Shown: positions 24,124 to 32,401, counted from the first letter of the stretch. The stretch is 37,565 bases of DNA from Thioglobus_B sp964558405 (GCA_964558405.1 CAZLDG010000013.1:1-37565), one strand, 5' to 3'. The notes: generated from the letters alone by a model not told the origin. Translations and numbers: made by a program.

Positions 24124-25192
24124 AGAGAATACTGTTGACCTTGGTTCTAAAATCCCAAAGCTGGTTTTTAGAAATCTTTGAGCCTTTAGGCAGCTTGTAA
24201 GTGAGTGGGTTTTTGCGATCGCCCTTGTGACGAATCTCATAATGCAGGTGGTTGCCGGTTGAACGACCAGTAGAACCGACGTAGCCGATTACTTGACCTT
24301 TTTTCACGCGTTTTGATTTTTTCACACCGCGTGCATAGTTAGACATATGCGCATACACAGTGACATAATCATTGCCGTGATTAATCATAATTGCCTTGCC
24401 TAGCGGACCTTTTCTGCCCTTAAAACTGATCACACCATCAGCGCTGGCCACTACGCGCGTGCCATAATCAGCCGCATAATCAACCGCGCGATGGGGTTTG
24501 TAGGTTTTTAGAATTGGGTGAAAGCGTCGAAGTTGGAAACCAGAGCTGATGCGCTTGTATTTAACCGGTGCGCGTAAAAATGATTTGGTGAGCGAGTTAC
24601 CATAGCGATTGTAATATTGGCCTTGATAAGCAAATGCTTCAATACGACCAACCTTACCGATAAAGATCACAGCTTCTAATTGTTGCTGACGACTGACAAT
24701 ATAAAAAGTATCGCCCTTGTGTAGCTCGCTACCAAAGTCTAGATCCCAGGCTAAAGCCTTAATGACCTGGTCCAATACGGCTTTATCAACCTTGGATTTG
24801 CCATCGGCATACAAAGAGCGCTTGATGATAATCTTATTAACCTTTAGTCCTTGTTGACTCCAAGTGCTGCCAGCAGCGCTACGTTTTTTTGCGCCAAGAT
24901 GTACATTTAAGGTTTTGTTTTTACTCAGTTGATAGCTTAGAGAGGCAAAGTTTTGCTCCTCATCTAGACGAATGATAAGCGTATTGCCAATGCTGAGTTT
25001 ATTGAGCTTTTTATTGTCCTTATTGGCGTTAATCAGCTCTGAGAGCAGGCTGTGTGAAAGTCCTAATTGTCTGAAATATTTGCTTAGGGTGTCACCCGAT
25101 TTAATGGTGTAGTGATGTTCGCTGCCTAGGGCGTAAACCGACGTAGTACTCAGGGTAAAAAGCAGTAAAAAAACCTTGAGCATTCTAGCCAT
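24110..25192 (-). CDS. LysM/M23 family cell-wall endopeptidase (MepM-like)
   Basis: A periplasmic peptidoglycan hydrolase that would cut peptide cross-links and open the sacculus for growth. The signal peptide is MARMLKVFLLLFTLSTTSVYA; Met at 25183 is an equally good start. A LysM-like domain follows (HYTIKSGDTLSKYFRQLG...NTLIIRL, about residues 27-75), then a linker domain, then the M23 core at about 205-340. The zinc ligands His234, Asp238 and His317 are present, with catalytic His282 and His315. It overlaps dxr by 8 bases at the start, taking the position where rseP usually sits after dxr. Confidence 0.9.
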   Translation of the reverse strand: MARMLKVFLLLFTLSTTSVYALGSEHHYTIKSGDTLSKYFRQLGLSHSLLSELINANKDNKKLNKLSIGNTLIIRLDEEQNFASLSYQLSKNKTLNVHLGAKKRSAAGSTWSQQGLKVNKIIIKRSLYADGKSKVDKAVLDQVIKALAWDLDFGSELHKGDTFYIVSRQQQLEAVIFIGKVGRIEAFAYQGQYYNRYGNSLTKSFLRAPVKYKRISSGFQLRRFHPILKTYKPHRAVDYAADYGTRVVASADGVISFKGRKGPLGKAIMINHGNDYVTVYAHMSNYARGVKKSKRVKKGQVIGYVGSTGRSTGNHLHYEIRHKGDRKNPLTYKLPKGSKISKNQLWDFRTKVNSILSSLR

Positions 25193-26336
25193 AACGATTG
25201 ATTAGCTCTTGCGTTACCGCTCTGGTGTTTTGATCATTGGCAATAATTGCCGCTAAGTCATCTAATTGAGCATGCTCGACACTTTCCAAGGTGTCTTCAA
25301 TCACTCGGGCAATATCTAAAAAGCCAATTTTTCCAGCCAAAAAGCTCTCAACCGCTACTTCATTGGCAGCATTAACCGTACCCATGGCACTGCCGCCGAG
25401 CCTTAGCGCGTCAAAGGCCAATCTTAAACAGGCAAATTTGTCCAAATCTGGAGCGTAAAACTCCAAAGGCGCACTGCTGGCTAAATCCAAGGCGTTTACG
25501 CCAGAGTTAATGCGCCCAGGATAAGACAAGGCATAAGCAATGGCAGTGCGCATATCCGGCACACCCAGTTGTGACAGCGTAGAGCCGTCTTTATAGAAAA
25601 CCGATGAATGTACAATAGACTGTGGATGAATCACCACATCAATACGATCAGGGGTTAAATCAAATAGATAATGCGCTTCAATGACCTCTAGGCCCTTGTT
25701 CATCATCGTGGCAGAATCCACTGAAATCTTGCGACCCATAGACCAGTTGGGATGCTTACAAGCCTGCTCAGGTGTAATGTCTTGTAGTTGTTGAATCGGC
25801 GTTTTGAAAAATGGACCGCCACTGGCGGTCAGCTGAATTTTTTCTAGTCCCAATCGGCCAGACTCCAGACACTGGAAAACCGCACTGTGTTCAGAGTCCA
25901 CCGGAATCAATTCTGCCCCGTGTTCTTTAACCGCTTGCATCAATATATCACCGGCCAGCACCAAAGATTCTTTGTTGGCCAACATAATACGCTTACCGGC
26001 TTTGGCGGCTGCCAGAGTTGATGACATGCCGGCGCTACCAACAATGGCCGCCATGACATAGTCTACTTCGTCGGCAGCAGCCACACGCTCTAGAGCTGCA
26101 GCGCCACAGAGTACGGTGGTGTCATTATCAAGTGCCTGTTGTAATTGTTCGGCCGAGTGCTCATCGGTCATTACCGCAAAGCTTGGCTGGTATTTTTGAC
26201 AAAGCTTAGCCATCGCTTGGTAGTTGGTGTTCGCACTCAGTGCAAATACTTCAAACTGTTCCGGGTGTTCGTCGATGACAGCTAGCGTACTGGTACCAAT
26301 TGAACCGGTTGCCCCGAGCAAACTAATGGCTTTCAT
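25185..26336 (-). CDS. dxr: 1-deoxy-D-xylulose 5-phosphate reductoisomerase
   Basis: Converts DXP to MEP, the first committed step of the non-mevalonate isoprenoid pathway. The NADPH-binding GATGSIG is at residues 8-14, with ANKESLVLAG, PVDSEHSAVFQCL, TASGGPF and DSATMMNKGLEVIEAH in family order. The 383-residue length is slightly short of E. coli (398) without loss of motifs. It overlaps cdsA by 4 bases (ATGA). Isoprenoids made here feed UppS, two genes upstream in the same unit. Confidence 0.97.
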   Translation of the reverse strand: MKAISLLGATGSIGTSTLAVIDEHPEQFEVFALSANTNYQAMAKLCQKYQPSFAVMTDEHSAEQLQQALDNDTTVLCGAAALERVAAADEVDYVMAAIVGSAGMSSTLAAAKAGKRIMLANKESLVLAGDILMQAVKEHGAELIPVDSEHSAVFQCLESGRLGLEKIQLTASGGPFFKTPIQQLQDITPEQACKHPNWSMGRKISVDSATMMNKGLEVIEAHYLFDLTPDRIDVVIHPQSIVHSSVFYKDGSTLSQLGVPDMRTAIAYALSYPGRINSGVNALDLASSAPLEFYAPDLDKFACLRLAFDALRLGGSAMGTVNAANEVAVESFLAGKIGFLDIARVIEDTLESVEHAQLDDLAAIIANDQNTRAVTQELINRYG

Positions 26337-27124
26337 AATAAGCTGAGTCCAACAACAAACACCGGTGCAGCCGCGGTTAAGGAATCGATACGATCTAGCA
26401 CGCCACCATGTCCAGGCAAAATATTTGAGCTGTCCTTCATGCCAGAAACGCGCTTATATAAACTCTCAAATAAATCACCCAATACTGAAACTCCAACGGT
26501 GAGAACGGTTAATAGCAAATAGCCCGCGTAGTGCGCCAGCGGTATTTGTTGATATTGTAAAAACACCAGCATGACCACCAGGGCAAAGCCGATACCACCC
26601 ATCACGCCTTCAATGGATTTACCAGGACTGACCTTGGGCGCCAGTTTGCGCTTACCAAAGTTCTTTCCTACAAAATAAGCGCCAGAGTCAGCCGCCCAAA
26701 TTAGCAGCATCAGCAGTAAAAAATAGTCACTACCATGGTTTTGATGCAGACTAATCAGTGCGAGTAACATTGGCACCAATAGCATTGGTGCGCTCAGTAA
26801 CCGTACCGCACTTGAGCCAAACCATAGCTCGGTGTGTTTGGGATAGTTTAATACCCAATATAAATTAAGTAGCCACCACAGTACTGCGACTTGCAATACC
26901 AGAGCGCTATAGCCTGAGAGTAACCATACGCAGAATAGTACCCAGCTCAAAATCAATAATTTTTGCAGCGTCTGCTCTAGTTTGATTAACCCGGCAAACT
27001 CCCAGGCACCCAGTAGTGTGATTGCCAATAATAGATATTGTAACTGCTCGGTTTCTAGTGTTAATACTGCCCAAACAAATAGCGGTGCCAGAATCAGAGC
27101 GGTGGCCAGGCGTTGTATTAGCAT
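26333..27124 (-). CDS. cdsA: phosphatidate cytidylyltransferase
   Basis: Makes CDP-diacylglycerol for phospholipid synthesis in the inner membrane. The 263-residue protein is mostly membrane helices. The C-terminal family signature is complete: SVLGDLFESLYKRVSGMKDSSNILPGHGGVLDRIDSL. An AADSGAYFVGKNFGKRKLAPKVSPGKSIEG segment precedes it. It overlaps uppS by 7 bases and dxr by 4, within the classical uppS-cdsA-dxr order. Confidence 0.96.
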   Translation of the reverse strand: MLIQRLATALILAPLFVWAVLTLETEQLQYLLLAITLLGAWEFAGLIKLEQTLQKLLILSWVLFCVWLLSGYSALVLQVAVLWWLLNLYWVLNYPKHTELWFGSSAVRLLSAPMLLVPMLLALISLHQNHGSDYFLLLMLLIWAADSGAYFVGKNFGKRKLAPKVSPGKSIEGVMGGIGFALVVMLVFLQYQQIPLAHYAGYLLLTVLTVGVSVLGDLFESLYKRVSGMKDSSNILPGHGGVLDRIDSLTAAAPVFVVGLSLL

Positions 27125-27831
27125 GTTGATTCCTTGCGCGCACCAAAGCGACGATCACGCGCACCAAAAGCCTCAATAGCTTTGAGTAGTTCGGCCTTGT
27201 TAAAATCCGGCCAGAGGGTGTCGGTAAAATAAAATTCACTATAGGCACTGTCCCATAATAAAAAATTACTCATTCTTTGTTCGCCACTGGTGCGAATCAG
27301 CAGATCAACCTCAGACTCATCAGCCAGCGATAAATATCGGCCTAATGTGTGCTCATTGATTTTATTGGTGTCAAGCTTTTGTTCAACACAGTCCTGAGCT
27401 AGTTTTTGCGCAGCCTGGGCAATGTCCCAGCGACCACCATAGTTGGCAGCAATCACCAGTTTAAGGCCGCTGTTATTGGCCAGTTGCGCCTGTGCTTGCT
27501 CGGCTTTTTGTTGTACTTCTGCTGGAAAAATAGACAAATCGCCAATAATTTTTAGTGAAACATTGTGCTTATTAAGCTTAGAGACTTCCTGTTGTAGCAC
27601 TGTTAGAAACAGCTTAAACAGTAGAGAAACTTCCTCAGAAGAACGGTTTTTATTCTCACTGCTAAAGGCAAACAAGGTCAATACTTCAACACCCAGCTCG
27701 CCGGCGGCTTTAACAATCTCGCGTACGGCCTTAACCCCGTTTTGATGACCAGAGAAGCGCGGCAGCTTGTGCTGCTTGGCCCATCTGCCGTTGCCGTCCA
27801 TAATAATTGCGATGTGCTTTGGAGTGTTCAT
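27118..27831 (-). CDS. uppS: undecaprenyl diphosphate synthase
   Basis: Adds isopentenyl units to farnesyl diphosphate to make the C55 lipid carrier for cell-wall synthesis. The catalytic Asp12 lies in IAIIMDGNGRWA. LTLFAFSSENKNRSSEEV, IAANYGGRWDI and LLIRTSGEQRMSNFLLWDSAYSEFYF are the expected substrate-binding blocks; 237 residues is normal. It is first in the uppS-cdsA-dxr-M23 unit. A TATAAT (27848-27843) lies only 11 bases before the ATG, implying a very short leader, and no Shine-Dalgarno is seen. Confidence 0.97.
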   Translation of the reverse strand: MNTPKHIAIIMDGNGRWAKQHKLPRFSGHQNGVKAVREIVKAAGELGVEVLTLFAFSSENKNRSSEEVSLLFKLFLTVLQQEVSKLNKHNVSLKIIGDLSIFPAEVQQKAEQAQAQLANNSGLKLVIAANYGGRWDIAQAAQKLAQDCVEQKLDTNKINEHTLGRYLSLADESEVDLLIRTSGEQRMSNFLLWDSAYSEFYFTDTLWPDFNKAELLKAIEAFGARDRRFGARKESTC

Positions 27832-27893
27832 AATTTTTACAGATTATACCCACAGCGCACCCCGTCGACTGAATTAGCGTAAAATTAGGCGCC
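27832..27893. promoter_or_regulatory. divergent uppS/hisF promoter region with very short leaders
   Basis: The 62-base gap holds a minus-strand TATAAT (27848-27843) for uppS and a plus-strand TAAAAT (27880-27885) for hisF. They would place transcript starts about 5 and 2 bases before the respective ATGs. The -35 elements are poor on both sides. Confidence 0.4.
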
Positions 27894-28667
27894 ATGAGTT
27901 TAGCCAAAAGAATCATTCCTTGTTTAGATGTGCGCGATGGCCGTGTGGTTAAAGGTGTGCAGTTTGTTGATATTAAAGATGCGGGTGATCCGGTTGAGGT
28001 GGCTAAGCGCTATGACGAACAAGGCGCGGATGAAATCACCTTTTTAGATATTACCGCCTCACATGAGGGGCGCGATACCACGATTCACATGGTTGAGAGC
28101 ATTGCTGAGCAGGTATTTATCCCACTTACCGTAGGCGGTGGTATCCGCAAAGCCGAAGATGTGCGTGCTATGCTTAATGCTGGTGCGGATAAAGTCGCGG
28201 TCAACTCAGCGGCTATTTTTAACCCTGGGCTGATTAATGAGCTGAGTGAGAAATTTGGCTCCCAATGTATTGTCATCGCCATTGATGCCAAGCAAGTTTC
28301 CAACAATCCAGACAAATGGGAGATTTTCACCCATGGTGGGCGCAAGCCAACCGGTATTGATGCGGTTGAATGGGCAGTAAAGATGACCCAGGGTGATACG
28401 GGCGCTGGCGAAGTGCTATTGACCTCTATGGATTGTGATGGCGTTAAAACTGGTTTTGACTTAGCGCTAACCAAAGCGGTGAGTGATGCGGTCGATGTGC
28501 CAGTGATTGCCTCAGGTGGCGTGGGTAATCTAGAGCATTTGAGTGCAGGCGTACTTCAAGGCGGTGCCGACGCAGTGTTGGCGGCCAGCATTTTCCATTT
28601 TGGTGAATACAGTGTTGGTGAGGCCAAAGCCGCTATGCGCGCCCAGGGAATTGAAGTCAGAGACTGA
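27894..28667 (+). CDS. hisF: imidazole glycerol phosphate synthase cyclase subunit
   Basis: Cyclises PRFAR to imidazole glycerol phosphate and AICAR, using ammonia from HisH. The 257-residue (beta/alpha)8 barrel has catalytic Asp12 in RIIPCLDVRDGRVVKG and the second Asp in IVIAIDAKQV near residue 131. PLTVGGGIRKAEDVR and VIASGGVGNLEHL are the phosphate-binding loops. It stands alone, without hisH, hisA or hisI. No clear terminator follows before the ccoN promoter. Confidence 0.98.
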   Translation: MSLAKRIIPCLDVRDGRVVKGVQFVDIKDAGDPVEVAKRYDEQGADEITFLDITASHEGRDTTIHMVESIAEQVFIPLTVGGGIRKAEDVRAMLNAGADKVAVNSAAIFNPGLINELSEKFGSQCIVIAIDAKQVSNNPDKWEIFTHGGRKPTGIDAVEWAVKMTQGDTGAGEVLLTSMDCDGVKTGFDLALTKAVSDAVDVPVIASGGVGNLEHLSAGVLQGGADAVLAASIFHFGEYSVGEAKAAMRAQGIEVRD

Positions 28668-28708
28668 TATTACTGGTATTTTTTGGTTTTTACACTAAGT
28701 TTTTTGAG

Positions 28709-28755
28709 TTTTCTTGATTGATATCAAGAAAACACTACAGCGTTAACGGTATCAT
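28709..28755 (+). promoter_or_regulatory. FNR/DNR-type site and class II promoter of ccoNOQP
   Basis: A perfect TTGAT-TGAT-ATCAA site (28714-28727) sits in a longer perfect dyad, ten-base arms TTTTCTTGAT and ATCAAGAAAA. Its centre is exactly 32 bp upstream of the centre of TATCAT (28750-28755), so the site is at -41.5 for a start near 28762. This is the geometry of FNR-activated class II promoters. An A/T-rich leader with a weak AAGTG/CACTT hairpin leads to AGGGG before ccoN. A second promoter (TTGACC near 28789, TATAAA near 28810) is possible. Confidence 0.88.
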
Positions 28756-28842
28756 TGCCCCTAAGTGTAGAATTGCACTTTACTTTTATTGACCTACGGA
28801 ATGTAAGGGTATAAATTAAACAAAACTAAAAGGGGACTATCG

Positions 28843-30249
28843 ATGAATTTAACAGAGAAGTACGATTTAGGCGTAGTGAAGTGGTTCACTATTATGTCGG
28901 TTATCTATCTGGTCGTGGGCACACTGGTTGGTGTTTACATTGCATCAGAGCTGGCATGGCCTTATTTAAACGATTTAGGTACTGACTTACCTTATTTCCA
29001 ATTTGGTCGACTAAGACCACTGCATACGAATGCGGTAATTTTTGCATTTGGTGGATCGGCACTAATGGCATCAGCATTTTATATCGTGCAGCGCACCAAC
29101 CAAACCAGACTCTGGTCCAATAAGATGGCCTGGTTTACCTTCTGGTGTTGGAATCTCATTATTGTTTCAGCGGTAGTTACTCTACCACTAGGTCTTACAC
29201 AGGCTAAAGAGTATGCTGAACTAGAATGGCCAATCGATATTCTGATTACCCTAGCTTGGGCATCTTATCTATATAACTTTATTATGACCATTCACATTCG
29301 TGATCGTAATAAGGTGCCACATATCTACGTAGCCAACTGGTTCTTCATGGGTATGATGGTGATGGTAACTTACCTGCACGTAGTAAACAACCTATCGATT
29401 CCAGTAGAAGCCTTTAAGTCATATTCAATCTTTGCCGGTGTGCAAGATGCGATGATTCAATGGTGGTGGGGTCATAACGCGGTAGGTTTCTTCCTAACAG
29501 GTGGTTTCCTGGGTATTATGTATTACTTCATTCCGAAGCAAGCAGAACGTCCAATTTATTCATACCGTCTATCAGTAATCCACTTTTGGGCACTAATGTT
29601 TGGTTATGTATGGCTAGGTGCTCACCACCTACAATACACAGCACTGCCAGACTGGGCGGGTTCACTAGGTGCAACCATTTCACTAGCGATGATCATTCCA
29701 TCATGGGGTGGCGCACTAAACGGTATCTTGACTCTATCAGGTGCTTGGGACCGTCTACGTGAAGACTACATCCTACGTTTCTTGATTATGTCTCTAGCGT
29801 TCTACGCCATGAGTACTTTCGAGGGTCCAGTAATGTCATCTAAGAGTGTGAACGCTTTGTCGCACTACACTGACTGGACGATTGGTCACGTACACTCGGG
29901 TGCGTTAGGTTGGAACATCATGGTAGCCGCAGGTGCGCTATACCATATGATTGAAAAGATCTTTAACGTAAAACTAAACCAAGGTCTATTGGCAGCACAC
30001 TTCTGGGTGCACACCATCGGTACAGTGGTTTACATCGTAGCAATGTGGGTATCTGGCATCATGCAAGGTTTGATGTGGAGAGCATACGACGACTACGGTA
30101 CGCTAGCCTATTCATTCGCAGAATCAGTAGATGCAATGCATCCATACTACGTAATGCGTGCACTTGGCGGTATGCTGGTAGTACTCGGTGCGGTATTTAT
30201 GTTAATTAACGTTGTATCAGCTGCGCGCAGATCAACAGCGAACGCATAA
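28843..30249 (+). CDS. ccoN: cbb3-type cytochrome c oxidase subunit I
   Basis: Catalytic haem-copper subunit of the high-affinity terminal oxidase, reducing O2 and pumping protons in the inner membrane. The 468-residue protein has about twelve helices. Conserved ligands appear in FGRLRPLHTNAVIFAFGG (low-spin haem), WWWGHNAVGFFLTGGFLGIMYY (CuB), LGAHHLQYTALPDW (CuB histidine pair) and GHVHSGALGWN (haem axial His). The YSYRLS tyrosine expected for the cross-link is present. SD AGGGG is good. Leucine is very often coded by CTA here, unlike most genes of the window. First gene of ccoNOQP. Confidence 0.98.
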   Translation: MNLTEKYDLGVVKWFTIMSVIYLVVGTLVGVYIASELAWPYLNDLGTDLPYFQFGRLRPLHTNAVIFAFGGSALMASAFYIVQRTNQTRLWSNKMAWFTFWCWNLIIVSAVVTLPLGLTQAKEYAELEWPIDILITLAWASYLYNFIMTIHIRDRNKVPHIYVANWFFMGMMVMVTYLHVVNNLSIPVEAFKSYSIFAGVQDAMIQWWWGHNAVGFFLTGGFLGIMYYFIPKQAERPIYSYRLSVIHFWALMFGYVWLGAHHLQYTALPDWAGSLGATISLAMIIPSWGGALNGILTLSGAWDRLREDYILRFLIMSLAFYAMSTFEGPVMSSKSVNALSHYTDWTIGHVHSGALGWNIMVAAGALYHMIEKIFNVKLNQGLLAAHFWVHTIGTVVYIVAMWVSGIMQGLMWRAYDDYGTLAYSFAESVDAMHPYYVMRALGGMLVVLGAVFMLINVVSAARRSTANA

Positions 30250-30265
30250 TTAGGAGGAGAATACA

Positions 30266-30994
30266 ATGGCAAATAACAACACAAAAGAAAGCTTACAAGT
30301 TAAGTTTGAGAAAAATATTTTTGCAATGTATTTGTTTATGGCACTTTCAGTGTCACTAGCAGGTATTGTACAAATTGTTCCTCTGTTTACTAACCCAGAT
30401 GCGGTTAAAGACACAGTTGATACTAAAGACGGTCAAAAGTCTTTGTTGTGGCAAAGAGCCGAAGGTCAGAAAATCTCTGACTGGAAGGTAGGTGATGGTG
30501 TTAGACCTTTAAGTGCTTTAGAGCTTGCAGGTCGTGATATCTATCAGCGTGAAGGCTGTTACCTATGCCACTCACAGATGATTCGTCCATTTAGAGATGA
30601 GAAAGAGCGTTATGGTCACTTCTCGCTTGCGGTTGAGTCTAAGTACGATCACCCATTCCAATGGGGTTCAAAGCGTACTGGTCCTGACCTAGCGCGTGTA
30701 GGTGGTAAGTATTCAGACGAGTGGCATATTCTGCACATGCGCAACCCGCAAGCGGTAGTGCCAGAGTCAGTTATGCCTAAATATCGCTTCTTAGACAATG
30801 CAACGGTGAATGGCGCTTCAATTGCGAAGCACATGAGCGCCCTATCTAAGGTAGGTGTGCCATATACCGATGCAGATATTGCTGAGGCCGAAGCAGAAGT
30901 TGACGGCAAGACTGAAATGGACGCCATGGTTGCGTACCTACAGTCACTGGGTAATATGATTGAATTTGAAGAAGGTGTAACTTACCGCGAGTAA
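30266..30994 (+). CDS. ccoO: cbb3 oxidase subunit II, monohaem cytochrome c
   Basis: Membrane-anchored cytochrome c that passes electrons from CcoP to CcoN. It has a single N-terminal membrane helix (about residues 19-40). The haem motif CYLCH is at residues 98-102 in the family-typical REGCYLCHSQMIRPFRDEKERYG, and the axial Met is probably in ESVMPKYRFL. The 242-residue length is normal. AGGAGG lies before the ATG. Its stop overlaps the ccoQ start by one base (TAATG). Confidence 0.98.
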   Translation: MANNNTKESLQVKFEKNIFAMYLFMALSVSLAGIVQIVPLFTNPDAVKDTVDTKDGQKSLLWQRAEGQKISDWKVGDGVRPLSALELAGRDIYQREGCYLCHSQMIRPFRDEKERYGHFSLAVESKYDHPFQWGSKRTGPDLARVGGKYSDEWHILHMRNPQAVVPESVMPKYRFLDNATVNGASIAKHMSALSKVGVPYTDADIAEAEAEVDGKTEMDAMVAYLQSLGNMIEFEEGVTYRE

Positions 30995-31134
30995 TGACAC
31001 TAGTAGATACAATCGGCGCCACCTTAGCAATCGTTATATTTGTTTTAATGGTGGTCGCTTATTTTTATGCCTTTAGGCCAAAAAATAAGCAGAAGTTTGA
31101 AGATTTACGTAACTTTGTAAATAACGAAGATTAA
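30994..31134 (+). CDS. ccoQ: cbb3 oxidase accessory subunit CcoQ
   Basis: A short 46-residue protein translated from the ATG in TAATG at the end of ccoO. It starts MTLVDTIGATLAIVIFVLMV, has one membrane helix (about residues 8-26), then a basic/acidic tail FRPKNKQKFEDLRNFVNNED. Size, position and one-helix topology fit CcoQ, which stabilises the cbb3 complex. It ends 14 bases before ccoP, whose GCGAGGAG ribosome site fills the gap. Confidence 0.9.
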   Translation: MTLVDTIGATLAIVIFVLMVVAYFYAFRPKNKQKFEDLRNFVNNED

Positions 31135-31148
31135 GCGAGGAGAAAATT

Positions 31149-32315
31149 ATGAGTGAACATAAAAATCCATACCCAGGTGAAAACAATACAGGTCACTTTT
31201 GGGACGACGAAAACGATGTTAGAGAGCTAAACAATAGACCACCAAGATGGTATATGTTAGCAATGGCGGTAAGTATTATCGCTGTGGTTATCTACACATT
31301 ATATTATCCAAGTGTGCCATGGTTCGGTGAGCACTCTAAGGGCGCGGCAGGTTGGACTGCGATTAAAGAGATGAACGAGGATGTTGCTGAACTAGAAGCC
31401 TATCGTGAGAAGCGTTTCGCAGCGACTGAAGCGGCAATTGCCAGCTCATCACTAGAGGACATCGTACGTGACGATGAACTAAGAACTTATGCAGTTAAGA
31501 CAGCAAGAACTTTATTCAATGATAACTGTGCGGCTTGTCATGGTAAAGGTGGTGCAGGTAATGCTGGCTTCCCAGTGCTAGCAGATGACGATTGGTTATT
31601 TGGTGGTACGCTAGCTAAGATCAGCGACAGTATTACCAATGGTCGTCAAGGTAATATGCCAGCACGTATGTTGGGCATTAGCGATGCTGAGGCGGATAAA
31701 TTAGCCACATTCCTAATCGAAACAGGCAAGGGTGCTAATGGTAATCCAGATGCAAGTGCTAAAGCAATTTACATGAGTAAAGGTTGTGTAGGTTGTCACG
31801 GCCCTGATATGGGCGGTAACCAGCTACTGGGCGCTGCTAATCTAAGCGACGGTATCTATCGCTTTACAGCAGACGATCAACATGCTTCAGTAGTACGCAC
31901 TATCGTTCACGGTGTAAACCAAGCGCATGATGCCAATACTCAAGATGCAGTGATGCCAGCGTTTGGTGCTTCTAAAGTGATTGACGCCAATCAAATTAAG
32001 AAGCTAGCGGTTTATGTACACCAACTAGGTGGTGGTGTTCCAGTTAAGGCTAAGGCGGCAGCGCCTCAGGCTTCAGCAGACCCAAAGTATACACCGGTAG
32101 CAGCTAAGAGCGATAGCTTTGCAGATATGATTGCAGCGGCGGAAGCCAACTACAAGAAAAACCTTGAGCAACAAATGGCCTGGAGAGATACCGGCAAAAT
32201 GATCAAGGAAGCAAAGAAAACTCAAGACGCAGCACTGGCCAAAAAAGCCAATACTCAAGCGGTTAACGCTTTGAGCCAAGCTTCAATGGCAGGTTCTGCA
32301 GCACCTAGATTCTAG
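31149..32315 (+). CDS. ccoP: cbb3 oxidase subunit III, dihaem cytochrome c, with long C-terminal extension
   Basis: Entry point for electrons from soluble cytochromes. It has one membrane helix (about residues 34-53) and the family N-terminus HFWDDENDVRELNNRPPRWY. Haem motif one is CAACH (127-131) and haem motif two is CVGCH (213-217), with axial-Met candidates in NMPARM and VMPAFG. Typical CcoP proteins stop soon after the second haem domain, here about residue 295 (VYVHQLGGG). This protein runs on for about 90 Ala/Lys/Gln-rich residues that look helical and carry no cysteine. Last gene of the operon, followed by a terminator. Confidence 0.97.
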   Translation: MSEHKNPYPGENNTGHFWDDENDVRELNNRPPRWYMLAMAVSIIAVVIYTLYYPSVPWFGEHSKGAAGWTAIKEMNEDVAELEAYREKRFAATEAAIASSSLEDIVRDDELRTYAVKTARTLFNDNCAACHGKGGAGNAGFPVLADDDWLFGGTLAKISDSITNGRQGNMPARMLGISDAEADKLATFLIETGKGANGNPDASAKAIYMSKGCVGCHGPDMGGNQLLGAANLSDGIYRFTADDQHASVVRTIVHGVNQAHDANTQDAVMPAFGASKVIDANQIKKLAVYVHQLGGGVPVKAKAAAPQASADPKYTPVAAKSDSFADMIAAAEANYKKNLEQQMAWRDTGKMIKEAKKTQDAALAKKANTQAVNALSQASMAGSAAPRF

Positions 32316-32332
32316 ATAAAGTCTAGTGCTAG
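32305..32332 (+). repeat. CTAG-rich hairpin at the 3' end of ccoP
   Basis: Four CTAG tetramers occur within 28 bases (32305, 32312, 32323, 32329). CTAGA/TCTAG pair around a TAAAG loop and the outer CTAGs can also pair. The hairpin straddles the ccoP stop and sits directly before the terminator; it may shield the mRNA end. Confidence 0.4.
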
Positions 32333-32363
32333 AAAAATACCGCTTTTTAGCGGTATTTTTTTT
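32333..32363 (+). terminator. intrinsic terminator after ccoP
   Basis: A 12-bp stem, AAAAATACCGCT with AGCGGTATTTTT (32333-32344 and 32349-32360), has a four-base loop and an eight-base T-run. It closes ccoNOQP. Confidence 0.88.
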
Positions 32364-32391
32364 GTCTGGCGAAAAATACTTTTGGTATAAT
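32362..32391 (+). promoter_or_regulatory. promoter of tRNA-Thr
   Basis: Perfect -10 TATAAT (32386-32391) with TTGTCT 18 bases upstream (32362-32367). The -35 overlaps the T-run of the ccoP terminator. The start would be near 32398, a few bases before the mature tRNA. Confidence 0.7.
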
Positions 32392-32401
32392 TTCGCCTTA
32401 A

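Noticed and set aside
28085..28474. A 129-codon open frame antisense to hisF
   Set aside because: The hisF frame is unmistakable and complete. The antisense frame has no recognisable domain or ribosome site.
28762..28842. Riboswitch in the ccoN leader
   Set aside because: Only a weak AAGTG/CACTT hairpin is present and the leader is short and A/T-rich.
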